A DNA stretch of 64,000 bases from Parabacteroides sp. TM07-1AC (GTDB taxonomy: Bacteria; Bacteroidota; Bacteroidia; Bacteroidales; Tannerellaceae): NCBI RefSeq assembly GCF_003480915.1, contig NZ_QUKD01000002.1, positions 490,091-554,090 on the forward strand. The letters run 5' to 3'. Below are positions 33,338 through 41,994 of the stretch, piece after piece; position 1 is the stretch's first letter, and each line of letters begins with the position of its first letter. The notes below the pieces were generated by a model. The model saw only the letters and a program-made list of their open reading frames with translations, was not told the origin of the DNA and ran no database searches. The translations under genes and the position numbers were made by a program.

Positions 33338-35403
33338 GATTTATTTTTCAGATATTCATAGATAGCCAGTTGCGAACGAACCTTCACCGGATCGTCGTTA
33401 TGCTTGAAGTTGTTATGTAACTGTCCGTCGATCAGACAGGCTTTCACATTATCGCGCATCTGTATCTTCAGTATATCGATCACTTCCTGCTTGATCTCTG
33501 GTACCAGTATCGGGAAGGCTGTCTCGATACGACGGTTCAGATTACGACGCATCCAGTCTGCCGATGTCAGAAAGACATCTTCCCGGCCGTCATTATAGAA
33601 ATACCAGATACGGGAATGCTCCAGGAACATATCCACAATACGCGTCACCCGGATATTGGCACTATAAGGCTGACCGGGAACCAGGCAGCAGATGCCCCGT
33701 ACGATCAGGTCTATCTCCACCCCTTTCTCGCTGGCATGATACAGCTCATTGATCATATTCTGGTCGTGCAGTCCGTTCATCTTCAAAACGATCCGTCCTT
33801 TACGCCCCTGTTTTACATGTTCGATCTCCCGATGGATCATACGGGTCAGTTCGGGAACCATATTGAAACGCGCCACCAGTAAATGGCGGAAAGTCGGCTC
33901 CGACATCTTCCCCTCCAAAACGGCAAACACCTTATTTATATCCGTAATGATCTCGTCATTACAGGTAAGCAACGCCATGTCCGAATAGATACGGGCGGTC
34001 TTCTCATTGAAGTTTCCGGTACTGAGATAAGCAAAGTCACGGCGTTTATTGCCGTCCTCCGAATCTTTCCGGATGATAACCGCAACCTTGGCATGTACCT
34101 TCAGTCCGGGAATACTATAAATAATACGTATGCCGGCTTTCTCCATCCGTTCAGCCGTACTCATATTGTTCTCCTCGTCGAAACGGGCTTTCAGCTCGAC
34201 GAAAACCGTCACTTTCTTTCCGTTCTGCGCAGCACTCACCAGCGTATTGATGACAGCCGAGTTCTCCGCCACCCGGTATTGGGTAATCTTTATCTCGTCC
34301 ACCTTCGGATCGAAAGCCGCCTCCATCAGAAAACGGATCAGGTAATCGAACGACTGGTAAGGGAAATGCAACATAATATCTTTCTTCTTCACCGCCCGGA
34401 ACACAGACCCTTTCTCATCCAGATAAGGAACCCGCATCGGTGTCGGAATCTTCTGCTCCAGCTCCTTCCCTTTCGGATTGGGCAGCTTGGCAAGGTCCTG
34501 CAAATTCAGGTAACGACCACCTACCACCAGGTCGTCGCGGGTAATACCGAAAGCATCGCATATGAAAGAAAGGAAGTCCTCCGGCATCGCCCGGTCGTAC
34601 ATGAAACGGCTCAGCGCGCCGATCTTCCGTTTCTTCACTTTCTTGCGGATACTTTCCACGATATTTCCTTTCTCATCCTCCAGGTAGATATCGGCATCGC
34701 GGGATATCTTGATACTGTAACAGCTGTCTATCTCATATCCCGGAAATACATTCGCCAGGTTCGCCCGGATAATATCATCGATAAACATAATGTAAAACTT
34801 CCCTTCGTGCGCTGGCAACTCGATGAAACGGGGCACTTTGGCATAGGGTATTTTCATCAGGGCATAATGATATTCGGGAGCCGTATCGCCCTCCGGCTTC
34901 CGCTTGCTCTTCTTTACCATACGGATCACCAGGTATAAACGGCGGTCACGGATAAAGGTACGGATATCGCCCGCCTGTATCATGACAGGCGAGAGGAACG
35001 GAAAGACCTCTTCATTAAAGAAGTTATGCACGAACTCTTCATGGAAAGGTTCGGGTTCGCTTCCTTGATACAGGTAAATGTTCTGACGATTCAGCTCCGG
35101 CAATATCTTTTCCGAAAAGATACGGTAATATTCCCGTTGCTGGCGGTTCACTTCATTGGTTATCTCGGTCAACACTTCTTCGGCTTCAGCACCGCTTTCT
35201 TCGGTGAAGTTCTTCTTCATGATCACTCCACGGTGTTCCGCCACACGTATTTCGTAAAATTCTTCCAGGTTGGAAGAATAGATAGACAAGAATTTAATCC
35301 GCTCATAGATAGGCAGTGCGTCGTCTTCCGCCTCCAGTAAAACCCGGTAGTTGAAAGAGAGCCAACTAACGTCGCGCTTAAAGTATTTATATGAATTCTC
35401 CAT
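33325..35403 (-). CDS. ppk1: Polyphosphate kinase 1
   Basis: 692 residues, the full four-domain PPK1. It polymerises the gamma-phosphate of ATP into polyphosphate, reversibly. The N-terminal domain has the characteristic FKRDVSWLSFNYRVLLEAED and IYSSNLEEFYEIRV. The two phospholipase-D-like domains carry VHAKVA (His437, the autophosphorylated residue) and LEHSRIWYF (His596). YRVAENSAVINTL and ELKARFDEENN bind ATP and metal. It is divergent from the phosphoesterase gene and overlaps the downstream coiled-coil regulator gene. Confidence 0.96.
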   Translation of the reverse strand: MENSYKYFKRDVSWLSFNYRVLLEAEDDALPIYERIKFLSIYSSNLEEFYEIRVAEHRGVIMKKNFTEESGAEAEEVLTEITNEVNRQQREYYRIFSEKILPELNRQNIYLYQGSEPEPFHEEFVHNFFNEEVFPFLSPVMIQAGDIRTFIRDRRLYLVIRMVKKSKRKPEGDTAPEYHYALMKIPYAKVPRFIELPAHEGKFYIMFIDDIIRANLANVFPGYEIDSCYSIKISRDADIYLEDEKGNIVESIRKKVKKRKIGALSRFMYDRAMPEDFLSFICDAFGITRDDLVVGGRYLNLQDLAKLPNPKGKELEQKIPTPMRVPYLDEKGSVFRAVKKKDIMLHFPYQSFDYLIRFLMEAAFDPKVDEIKITQYRVAENSAVINTLVSAAQNGKKVTVFVELKARFDEENNMSTAERMEKAGIRIIYSIPGLKVHAKVAVIIRKDSEDGNKRRDFAYLSTGNFNEKTARIYSDMALLTCNDEIITDINKVFAVLEGKMSEPTFRHLLVARFNMVPELTRMIHREIEHVKQGRKGRIVLKMNGLHDQNMINELYHASEKGVEIDLIVRGICCLVPGQPYSANIRVTRIVDMFLEHSRIWYFYNDGREDVFLTSADWMRRNLNRRIETAFPILVPEIKQEVIDILKIQMRDNVKACLIDGQLHNNFKHNDDPVKVRSQLAIYEYLKNKSWKS

Positions 35404-35434
35404 CGTATTCTATTCTTAGCTGCGTAAATATAGA

Positions 35435-35442
35435 TACTTTTG
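35435..35442 (+). promoter_or_regulatory. -7 box upstream of the phosphoesterase gene
   Basis: TACTTTTG matches TAnnTTTG, 19 nt before the start codon, implying a leader of only about 13 nt. Confidence 0.55.
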
Positions 35443-35461
35443 TAGAATAAAAGAAATTGTT

Positions 35462-35956
35462 ATGATTAAAGTTGGACTTCTCTCGGATACTCACGCCTGG
35501 TGGGATGATAAATATGCGGAATACTTCGCAGAATGTGATGAAATATGGCATGCAGGCGATATCGGTTCGGACGGACTGGCAGCACGGCTGGCAGCATTGA
35601 AACCCTTCCGGGCTGTATACGGAAATATAGACGGGCAATCACTCCGGCTGGAATATCCCGAAGTGGCTCATTTCAAAGCAGAAGAAGTAAATGTGATGAT
35701 GACGCATATAGGCGGTTATCCGGGCCGTTACAACCCGTCTATCCGCAAAGAATTGTACGATACCCGCCCGAACTTGTTCATAGCGGGTCATTCGCACATT
35801 CTTAAAGTTGCATTTGATAAGTACCTGAATTGTTTGTATATCAATCCGGGCGCTGCCGGCAAAAGCGGTTTCCACCAGGTTCGTACCCTGGTCCGCTTCG
35901 TCATCGACGGCAAAAATATAAAAGATCTCGAAGTGATCGAACTGGGTATCCGGTAG
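35462..35956 (+). CDS. YfcE/MJ0936-type metallophosphoesterase
   Basis: 164 residues. All metal-binding motifs of the calcineurin-like fold are present: SDTHAWW, HAGDIG, VYGNID, MTHIGGYPG and AGHSHI. Small single-domain enzymes of this type hydrolyse phosphodiesters with Mn2+ in the cytoplasm; the natural substrate is usually unknown. It lies divergent from ppk1 and ends 9 nt from the convergent membrane NUDIX-like gene. Confidence 0.92.
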   Translation: MIKVGLLSDTHAWWDDKYAEYFAECDEIWHAGDIGSDGLAARLAALKPFRAVYGNIDGQSLRLEYPEVAHFKAEEVNVMMTHIGGYPGRYNPSIRKELYDTRPNLFIAGHSHILKVAFDKYLNCLYINPGAAGKSGFHQVRTLVRFVIDGKNIKDLEVIELGIR

Positions 35957-35965
35957 AATACCCGG

Positions 35966-37084
35966 TTACTTACCACAGCAGAAGTTCTCTGCCAACAAGA
36001 TCGTATTCTGAAGATAAGAGAACTCCTGCTCGAAGTATTCGCTGAATACACCGGATTGCAGATTCTCTTCTATTTGCTTGGCAGTCCAAAGCTTTCCGCC
36101 TGCCCGCTTGCATTGACTCAGCTGCTCTTCCGTACGAAGACAGATCACGTAAAGCGATACCAGATGTTTCACCTTCTCGTTCTCAAACGTATAACGTATC
36201 AGGAAACGAGGATTCACATCCTGCTGTTCAGCAAGTTCACCTACCGATTCACGCACCGTACTTTCGATACTGTGCCTGAACAGTACATAACTATGGAAAG
36301 GATAATCGATCGTATCCGGTGATACGAATGCATCTTTACTCCTTTTCATCAAATAAAGCATTCCATTATGGATAACGGCTATTCGGACGATCGGATGATA
36401 GTATTTTTTCGGTAACGAACGGCTGACCGAACGCGCAATACAACCGATAACTTTCCCTCCGTCATTTAATACCGGCAACCACATTTCTTTCTGTAAACTA
36501 CCTTGCATCAACGATAAGCGTATTTGCTCATAAAGAATGATCAGCACCCCGATCAATACCCCCAGTTCCCTGTAAAGGAACCGCTCCGTATGCACATTCT
36601 GCATCGTATCCGGCAGGATACTATACACCAAAATGGCAAACAGATGTAATGTATACAAATTCTGAACCAGCTGGGCAATGAAATAAAATTCATTCAACGT
36701 CGTACGCATCAATGTCCGTTTATAAGTCGGGTGTTTCGATGTTCTTATCTTTTTCAGTACAGAGCGCCGGCTAAAACCGATAAACGCAAGTACCACCACC
36801 AATAACACCTCCGTAATCAACGGAGAATAAATGAATAACACGGGTTCCAGTTTCAAGCAGAGAAAGATAGAATACAACACCAGCGTAATCGCTGAAGGTA
36901 ACAATAAAAATTGATACACTTTATCCTTACTCAATACCTGATAAAGAAAAATACATACAAAACAAAAGGTAACTCCGATAATGAAAGACAACAGATAAGA
37001 AAAATAATTATCCAGGAACATAAAAAGCAACAATGGCAATAAGCCTATGGCTTGGTTGTCCAATCCTTTCTTAACTTTGTTCAT
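35966..37084 (-). CDS. Polytopic membrane protein with C-terminal NUDIX-like domain
   Basis: 372 residues. Five to six hydrophobic segments occupy residues about 12-110 and 135-195. The soluble C-terminal half (about 205-350) looks like a NUDIX hydrolase: WLPVLNDGGKVIGCIARS, VRIAVIHNGMLYLMKRS, then FRHSIESTVRESVGELAEQQDV where the NUDIX box should be. The box is degenerate (the REUxEExGU core reads RESVGELAEQQDV), so catalysis is doubtful and a sensing role is possible. It lies 64 nt downstream of lipA in the same direction. Confidence 0.6.
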   Translation of the reverse strand: MNKVKKGLDNQAIGLLPLLLFMFLDNYFSYLLSFIIGVTFCFVCIFLYQVLSKDKVYQFLLLPSAITLVLYSIFLCLKLEPVLFIYSPLITEVLLVVVLAFIGFSRRSVLKKIRTSKHPTYKRTLMRTTLNEFYFIAQLVQNLYTLHLFAILVYSILPDTMQNVHTERFLYRELGVLIGVLIILYEQIRLSLMQGSLQKEMWLPVLNDGGKVIGCIARSVSRSLPKKYYHPIVRIAVIHNGMLYLMKRSKDAFVSPDTIDYPFHSYVLFRHSIESTVRESVGELAEQQDVNPRFLIRYTFENEKVKHLVSLYVICLRTEEQLSQCKRAGGKLWTAKQIEENLQSGVFSEYFEQEFSYLQNTILLAENFCCGK

Positions 37085-37148
37085 ACCCTTTCCCCCTTTC
37101 TTCGCACTTTAAATATATAACAACCCAATGTGTTAAAAGTTTTCGTAA

Positions 37149-37994
37149 TTAAACATGCTTTTCAGCGTGATAGGAGGAACGGACCAACGGAGCGCTCTCT
37201 ACCATACGGAATCCTTTTTTCAAAGCGATTGATTTATAGACATTAAACTGTTCTGGGGTGACATACTCAGTTACTTGAATATTTTTTCTGGAAGGTTGTA
37301 AATATTGACCAATTGTTAATACGGAAACACCTGCCGCCAGCACATCGTCCATCAGGCAGCAGACCTCTTCGGGTGTTTCTCCCAGGCCGACCATGATACC
37401 GGTTTTTGCCGTAGCACCCTGTTTTGCAATGCGTGACAGGACAGCCAGGCTGACATCATATTTGGCGGCACTACGAACCTGCGGACTGATACGCCGCACT
37501 GTTTCCATATTATGCGATATGATTTCGGGAGCGGCAGCCACTACCTGATCGACCAGATCAAGGCGTCCCTGAAAGTCAGGAATCAGGACTTCTACCGTCG
37601 TATCCGGGTTTACTTCTTTGATTGTCCGGATCGTATCAACCCAATGCCGGGCTCCCAGGTCGGGCAGATCGTCACGATCGACCGACGTTATCACTGCGTG
37701 TTTTAAGTTCATCAGGCGAATACTTTCCGCAACATTGGCCGGTTCTTTCGGGTCCAGCGGCAGCGGCTTGCCTGTTAGCGTATTACAAAAGCGGCAGGAA
37801 CGGGTACATATCTCACCCGCTATCATGAACGTGGCCGTTCCCCGGCTCCAGCATTCTCCCATATTCGGGCATTTGCCGCTCGTACAAATGGTGTGCAGAC
37901 AATGAGACTCAACAATGCTTTTCGTCTTTGTAAACTGCTCGTTCCCACCCAGCCGGATCTTTAACCAATCCGGCTTTCTCACATGTTCTGACAT
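37149..37994 (-). CDS. lipA: Lipoyl synthase
   Basis: 281 residues. The auxiliary cluster ligands are in CTSGKCPNMGEC and the radical-SAM cluster in CTRSCRFC; the RSSYHAEKHV end contains the conserved C-terminal RSSY serine. It inserts two sulfurs into octanoyl groups on E2 and GcvH proteins. Its ATG overlaps the stop codon of the peptidase gene by one base (TAATG), so it is translationally coupled to an exported peptidase, an odd pairing. lipB is not seen here. Confidence 0.96.
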   Translation of the reverse strand: MSEHVRKPDWLKIRLGGNEQFTKTKSIVESHCLHTICTSGKCPNMGECWSRGTATFMIAGEICTRSCRFCNTLTGKPLPLDPKEPANVAESIRLMNLKHAVITSVDRDDLPDLGARHWVDTIRTIKEVNPDTTVEVLIPDFQGRLDLVDQVVAAAPEIISHNMETVRRISPQVRSAAKYDVSLAVLSRIAKQGATAKTGIMVGLGETPEEVCCLMDDVLAAGVSVLTIGQYLQPSRKNIQVTEYVTPEQFNVYKSIALKKGFRMVESAPLVRSSYHAEKHV

Positions 37995-40168
37995 TATAAG
38001 TTATCAAATAAGAAGTTAGACATCCTGGTATACAGATGATAACGGGTATTTCCTCCGTAAATACTGTGATTACGGTCTTTGTAGACCTGCATATCGAACT
38101 GTTTACCGGCTTGTACCAATGCTTCTGCATAATCCATCGTCTGCTGGAAGTGTACATTATCGTCAGCAGTTCCGTGCACCAGCAACAGCTTACCTTGTAA
38201 GTCTTTTGCCAGCCGGATCGGTGAAGTTGCAGCATAGCCCGAGAAGTTTTCCTTTGGCGTACGCATAAAACGTTCGGTATATACCGAATCATAATATTTC
38301 CAGTCTGTCGGAGGAGCGACAGCGATACCGGCCTTGAATGTGCCGTTACCCACGCTCATCGACATCAATGTATTATATCCGCCAAAGCTCCAGCCCCAGA
38401 TGGCAATGCGTTTTGCATCGATATACGGCAGCTTGCCTAAAGCCTGTGCGGCTTCCACCTGGTCTCTGGATTCCAAATCGCCCATCCGCAGGTATGTACA
38501 TTTGCGGAAGGCTTCACCACGCGCACCGGTTCCCCGGCCATCCACACTGACCACGATGATTCCGTTCGCAGCCAGGTAATGTTCCCAGTCAAAACCATAT
38601 TTGTCCAGTACTTGTTGCGAATTCGGTCCACTATATTGAACCATCAGTACCGGATATTTCTTCGATTCATCGAAGTTTACCGGTTTTACGATCCAGGCAT
38701 TCAGCTCTATATCAGAGGCTGTATGTACTTTGAAAAATTCTTTTTTAGAGAAGGATGTACTTGCCAGCTTTTCGCGCAAGGCAGCATTATCCTGCAGCAC
38801 GCGCAATACTTTCTTCGACTTCGTTTCATTTACGGTGATAACGGCCGGTGTATTGGCATTTGAATAGTTATTCACGAAATAGGCATAGTTCGCACTGAAG
38901 TCGGCACTGTTCGTTCCTTCGTTTTCCGACAGCTTTGTCTTCACACCTTTCTGGTCTATTTTATAGACAGAACGGCGCAACGGGCTTTCCTCTGCCGATT
39001 CATAATAGACAACCTTAGCTGCATCGTCATAACCGATCAGGCGGGTTACGTCCCAGTTACCTTTTGTCACCTGACGCTGCATGACCCCTGTCGGCGAATA
39101 CAGGTAGATGTGTGAATAGCCATCCTGCTCGCTCACATAGGTAAACCCATTCGGATTGAAATGGATGGAAGTCAGCCATTCGGAATCTACATAGCATTTG
39201 TTTTCATCACGAAGGATCAGGCGGGATACACCGCTCTTCGGATTCACATAATACATATTGAAAAGATTCTGCTGACGGTTCAAAGTCATGACAGCCAGCT
39301 GATCGGAATTAGTCGTGAAAGTGATCCGGGGAATATAGCTGTCCGCATCCACAGGCATTTTCAATTCTTTGATATCTTTCGTTGCGACACTATACGAATG
39401 AACGCTTACCTTTGAGTTATTCTCTCCGGCTTTCGGATATTTGAAATTATAATATCCCGGATATAAACCGGTGCCATACATCTGCATGGAATATTCCGGC
39501 ACTTCGCTTTCATCGAAACGGACATACGCCAGGTATTCACTGTCCGGAGACCATGCCATCAGGTTTGTAACGGCAAACTCTTCTTCATACACCCAATCAG
39601 TGATACCGTTCAGAATCTTGTTCAGTTCGCCGTCTTTAGTCACCTGCACTTCCGTATCATAGTCGAACTTGCGGATCCAAATATTGTTATCCACTACATA
39701 GGCACACATACGTCCGTCGGGCGAATAGGTCGGGATCATCTGTTTGTTCTTTGAGTCGGAAACAGGTTTGACATAGTTACGACGTACGTCATAATCGTAC
39801 ACCATCGCTTTGAAAGAGCGGCGGTAGATGGGTTCGGTCTCTCTCCAAACCAGAATATGATGGCCGGTACTGCTGATATCATAGCCGTCGAAATCATCAA
39901 ACGTACATTCACGGGCCGTCCGGGCATTGAACAAGGTGTCCACCGGATTTCCTGTGCGATAGGAGTATTTAATGATCATACTACGGTCTTTATTCATTGC
40001 CGTATAATGTTCGCCATCCGGTAACGACCGCATTTCACCAATAGCGGTTACCTGACGGAACTTACCATCTGTAATTTCTTTTAAATCGACACGTTTGCTC
40101 CCACTCTGAGCAGATACGCTTCCAATTATCGCCAATGAAAGCAAGAAACCAACACCCAATCGTTTCAT
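37994..40168 (-). CDS. Dipeptidyl peptidase IV-family serine peptidase (S9B)
   Basis: 724 residues from MKRLGVGFLLSLAIIGSVSAQ, which is a clean signal peptide; a start 11 codons upstream is less likely. The N-terminal eight-bladed beta-propeller covers about residues 30-470 and includes the Glu pair in DWVYEEEFAV that binds the substrate amino terminus. The alpha/beta-hydrolase domain shows IWGWSFGGY (Ser594), VHGTADDNVHF (Asp) and DRNHSIYGG (His701). It removes X-Pro or X-Ala dipeptides in the periplasm. It is the first gene of a unit with lipA and the membrane NUDIX-like gene. Confidence 0.94.
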   Translation of the reverse strand: MKRLGVGFLLSLAIIGSVSAQSGSKRVDLKEITDGKFRQVTAIGEMRSLPDGEHYTAMNKDRSMIIKYSYRTGNPVDTLFNARTARECTFDDFDGYDISSTGHHILVWRETEPIYRRSFKAMVYDYDVRRNYVKPVSDSKNKQMIPTYSPDGRMCAYVVDNNIWIRKFDYDTEVQVTKDGELNKILNGITDWVYEEEFAVTNLMAWSPDSEYLAYVRFDESEVPEYSMQMYGTGLYPGYYNFKYPKAGENNSKVSVHSYSVATKDIKELKMPVDADSYIPRITFTTNSDQLAVMTLNRQQNLFNMYYVNPKSGVSRLILRDENKCYVDSEWLTSIHFNPNGFTYVSEQDGYSHIYLYSPTGVMQRQVTKGNWDVTRLIGYDDAAKVVYYESAEESPLRRSVYKIDQKGVKTKLSENEGTNSADFSANYAYFVNNYSNANTPAVITVNETKSKKVLRVLQDNAALREKLASTSFSKKEFFKVHTASDIELNAWIVKPVNFDESKKYPVLMVQYSGPNSQQVLDKYGFDWEHYLAANGIIVVSVDGRGTGARGEAFRKCTYLRMGDLESRDQVEAAQALGKLPYIDAKRIAIWGWSFGGYNTLMSMSVGNGTFKAGIAVAPPTDWKYYDSVYTERFMRTPKENFSGYAATSPIRLAKDLQGKLLLVHGTADDNVHFQQTMDYAEALVQAGKQFDMQVYKDRNHSIYGGNTRYHLYTRMSNFLFDNL

Positions 40169-40198
40169 GAATACTATTATTTTATTTTGAATAGGCTG

Positions 40199-40206
40199 CA
40201 AAGGTA
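40199..40206 (-). promoter_or_regulatory. -7 box upstream of the DPP-IV gene
   Basis: The minus strand reads TACCTTTG, a full consensus match, 30 nt before the peptidase start codon; the -33 region is unclear. Confidence 0.5.
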
Positions 40207-40301
40207 GTATTTTATCATGGTAAACCCTTAGCCGTTAAAGGTAAATTATGTACCCGACCGGAGTTTACCGGATATTTTATCGTTAAATTAACCACCGGAC
40301 A

Positions 40302-40331
40302 TTGACCATTAACCATTATAAATTACCTTTG
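40302..40331 (+). promoter_or_regulatory. Promoter giving a nearly leaderless mRNA
   Basis: TTG (40302-40304), 19 nt, then TACCTTTG (40324-40331) is a complete Bacteroidota promoter. The ATG of the radical SAM gene is only 6 nt after the -7 box, so the predicted transcription start falls on or within a few bases of the start codon. Confidence 0.8.
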
Positions 40332-40336
40332 TCGTC

Positions 40337-41293
40337 ATGGAAAACGTAAAACCTTATAACGATTTCGGAGATTTCCTACGGAAAGTATTCCCTTATAAAG
40401 TACAGAAAATCTCCATAAATGCCGGCTTTACCTGTCCCAATCGCGACGGTTCGAAGGGATGGGGAGGTTGTACTTACTGCAATAACCAGACATTCAGTCC
40501 GGAATATTGCCATACAGAGAAGAGTGTGACCGAACAATTGGAAGAAGGTATCCGTTTCTTTTCCCGCAAATATCCGGAGATGAAGTATCTGGCCTATTTC
40601 CAGGCGTATACCAACACATATGATGAACTAAGTTCGCTGAAAGCGAAATATGAGGAGGCGTTATCTTATCCCGGTGTGGTAGGACTGATTGTTGGGACAC
40701 GTCCGGACTGCATGCCGGAAGCTTTGCTGGATTATTTTACAGCCTTATCCAAAGAGAAGTTCGTAATGATAGAATACGGGCTGGAAAGTACATTGGATAA
40801 AACATTGATCCGTATCAATCGCGGACATACTTACGAAGAATCGGAAACTGCCATCCGCCGGACAGCAGAGAGAGGTATTTATACAGGAGCCCATCTGATC
40901 CTCGGGTTGCCGGGAGAAAGCCGGGAAGAAATACTGCATCATGCCGACCGGTTATCGGCATTGCCGGTCACAACCCTGAAACTGCATCAGTTGCAACTGA
41001 TCCGCAACACCCGTATGGCAAAGGAATATGCCGAACATCCGGAAGAGTTCCATCTGTACACTGCCGACGAATATATCGACCTCGTGATCGACTTCATAGA
41101 AAAATTAAACCCCTCTATTGTAGTAGAGAGGTTTGTATCGCAATCCCCCAAAGAGCTTCTGATCGCTCCTGACTGGGGACTTAAAAACTTCGAATTCACA
41201 GCGAAAGTCAATAAGCGTATTGCCGAAAGAAATGCACGGCAAGGGCGGTTATTTATTCCTTTTTCTCAAGAGCCAGTTCCCCATAGAATGTGA
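40337..41293 (+). CDS. YhcC/TIGR01212-family radical SAM protein
   Basis: 318 residues. The iron-sulfur cysteines are in CPNRDGSKGWGGCTYC, the extended spacing typical of the YhcC group. QAYTNTY, GTRPDCMPEALLDYF, EYGLESTLDKTLIRINRGHTY and GLPGESREE follow the radical-SAM barrel order, and LKLHQLQLIRNTRM is also conserved. Function is poorly defined; relatives are suspected RNA or cofactor modification enzymes. Its last 41 nt overlap the end of the convergent DUF4251 gene. Confidence 0.92.
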   Translation: MENVKPYNDFGDFLRKVFPYKVQKISINAGFTCPNRDGSKGWGGCTYCNNQTFSPEYCHTEKSVTEQLEEGIRFFSRKYPEMKYLAYFQAYTNTYDELSSLKAKYEEALSYPGVVGLIVGTRPDCMPEALLDYFTALSKEKFVMIEYGLESTLDKTLIRINRGHTYEESETAIRRTAERGIYTGAHLILGLPGESREEILHHADRLSALPVTTLKLHQLQLIRNTRMAKEYAEHPEEFHLYTADEYIDLVIDFIEKLNPSIVVERFVSQSPKELLIAPDWGLKNFEFTAKVNKRIAERNARQGRLFIPFSQEPVPHRM

Positions 41294-41750
41294 TGTTCTG
41301 TTTATTGACAGGTGTCACATTGATTGTCGCGGAGCCATTTGAAAATACCTGCACACTGAATGCAAATGTATCATCATCGCTTCGGGTACGAAACTGTATT
41401 TGAGCGGTTCCTTTCTTATTAAAAGAACATTGATAATCGGTAATTGATCCTTCGAAACGTAACCCGTCACCGCCACCATAAGGAGCCGAATATGCTCTTC
41501 CGAAATAAGGAAGACAGGAAATAACCGAGTCACCGCGCATTTCCAAAGAGTAGGGAGAAGTCAGGTTGACCGACCGTCCTCCCATGGGTATCGCACGGTC
41601 TACATCTACCGTAAACCGTTTACTATCTATTAATTCTTTTACTTCATTCGCCTTCTGCTCTTTCTTTTCTTTTTTACTTTGAGCATAAAGGGATTGCCCC
41701 GCTAACAGAAGGACAATCCCCACTAACCAAAATAACCTAACATTCTTCAT
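41253..41750 (-). CDS. DUF4251 family secreted protein
   Basis: 165 residues from MKNVRLFWLVGIVLLLAGQSLYAQ, a signal peptide; an upstream in-frame ATG 19 codons earlier is unlikely. The mature part (about residues 30-165) matches DUF4251: LIDSKRFTVDVDRAIPMGGRSVNL, DSVISCLPYFGRAYSAPYGGGDGLRFEG and TINVTPVNKQNITFYGEL. Periplasmic or envelope beta protein of unknown role. It converges on and overlaps the radical SAM gene by 41 nt. Confidence 0.85.
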   Translation of the reverse strand: MKNVRLFWLVGIVLLLAGQSLYAQSKKEKKEQKANEVKELIDSKRFTVDVDRAIPMGGRSVNLTSPYSLEMRGDSVISCLPYFGRAYSAPYGGGDGLRFEGSITDYQCSFNKKGTAQIQFRTRSDDDTFAFSVQVFSNGSATINVTPVNKQNITFYGELALEKKE

Positions 41751-41994
41751 AACCTTAAATACTAACACACAATTCTCCTTTATATATAAGACAATTACGA
41801 AAGCCAAAAGTTTATCCCAAACCCGTTAATTTAACACAACAAATAGTTAACAAACCATTACCTGGTGACATTTCAAAGGATCTGGTACATAAATTAATAA
41901 ATGCTACTATCAATTAAAAACCAAAGCACTTGCGTATGTCCTGCAACTTTACGTAATTTGTTGACTCATTTTTTGAATCAGATTAAACAAATTT

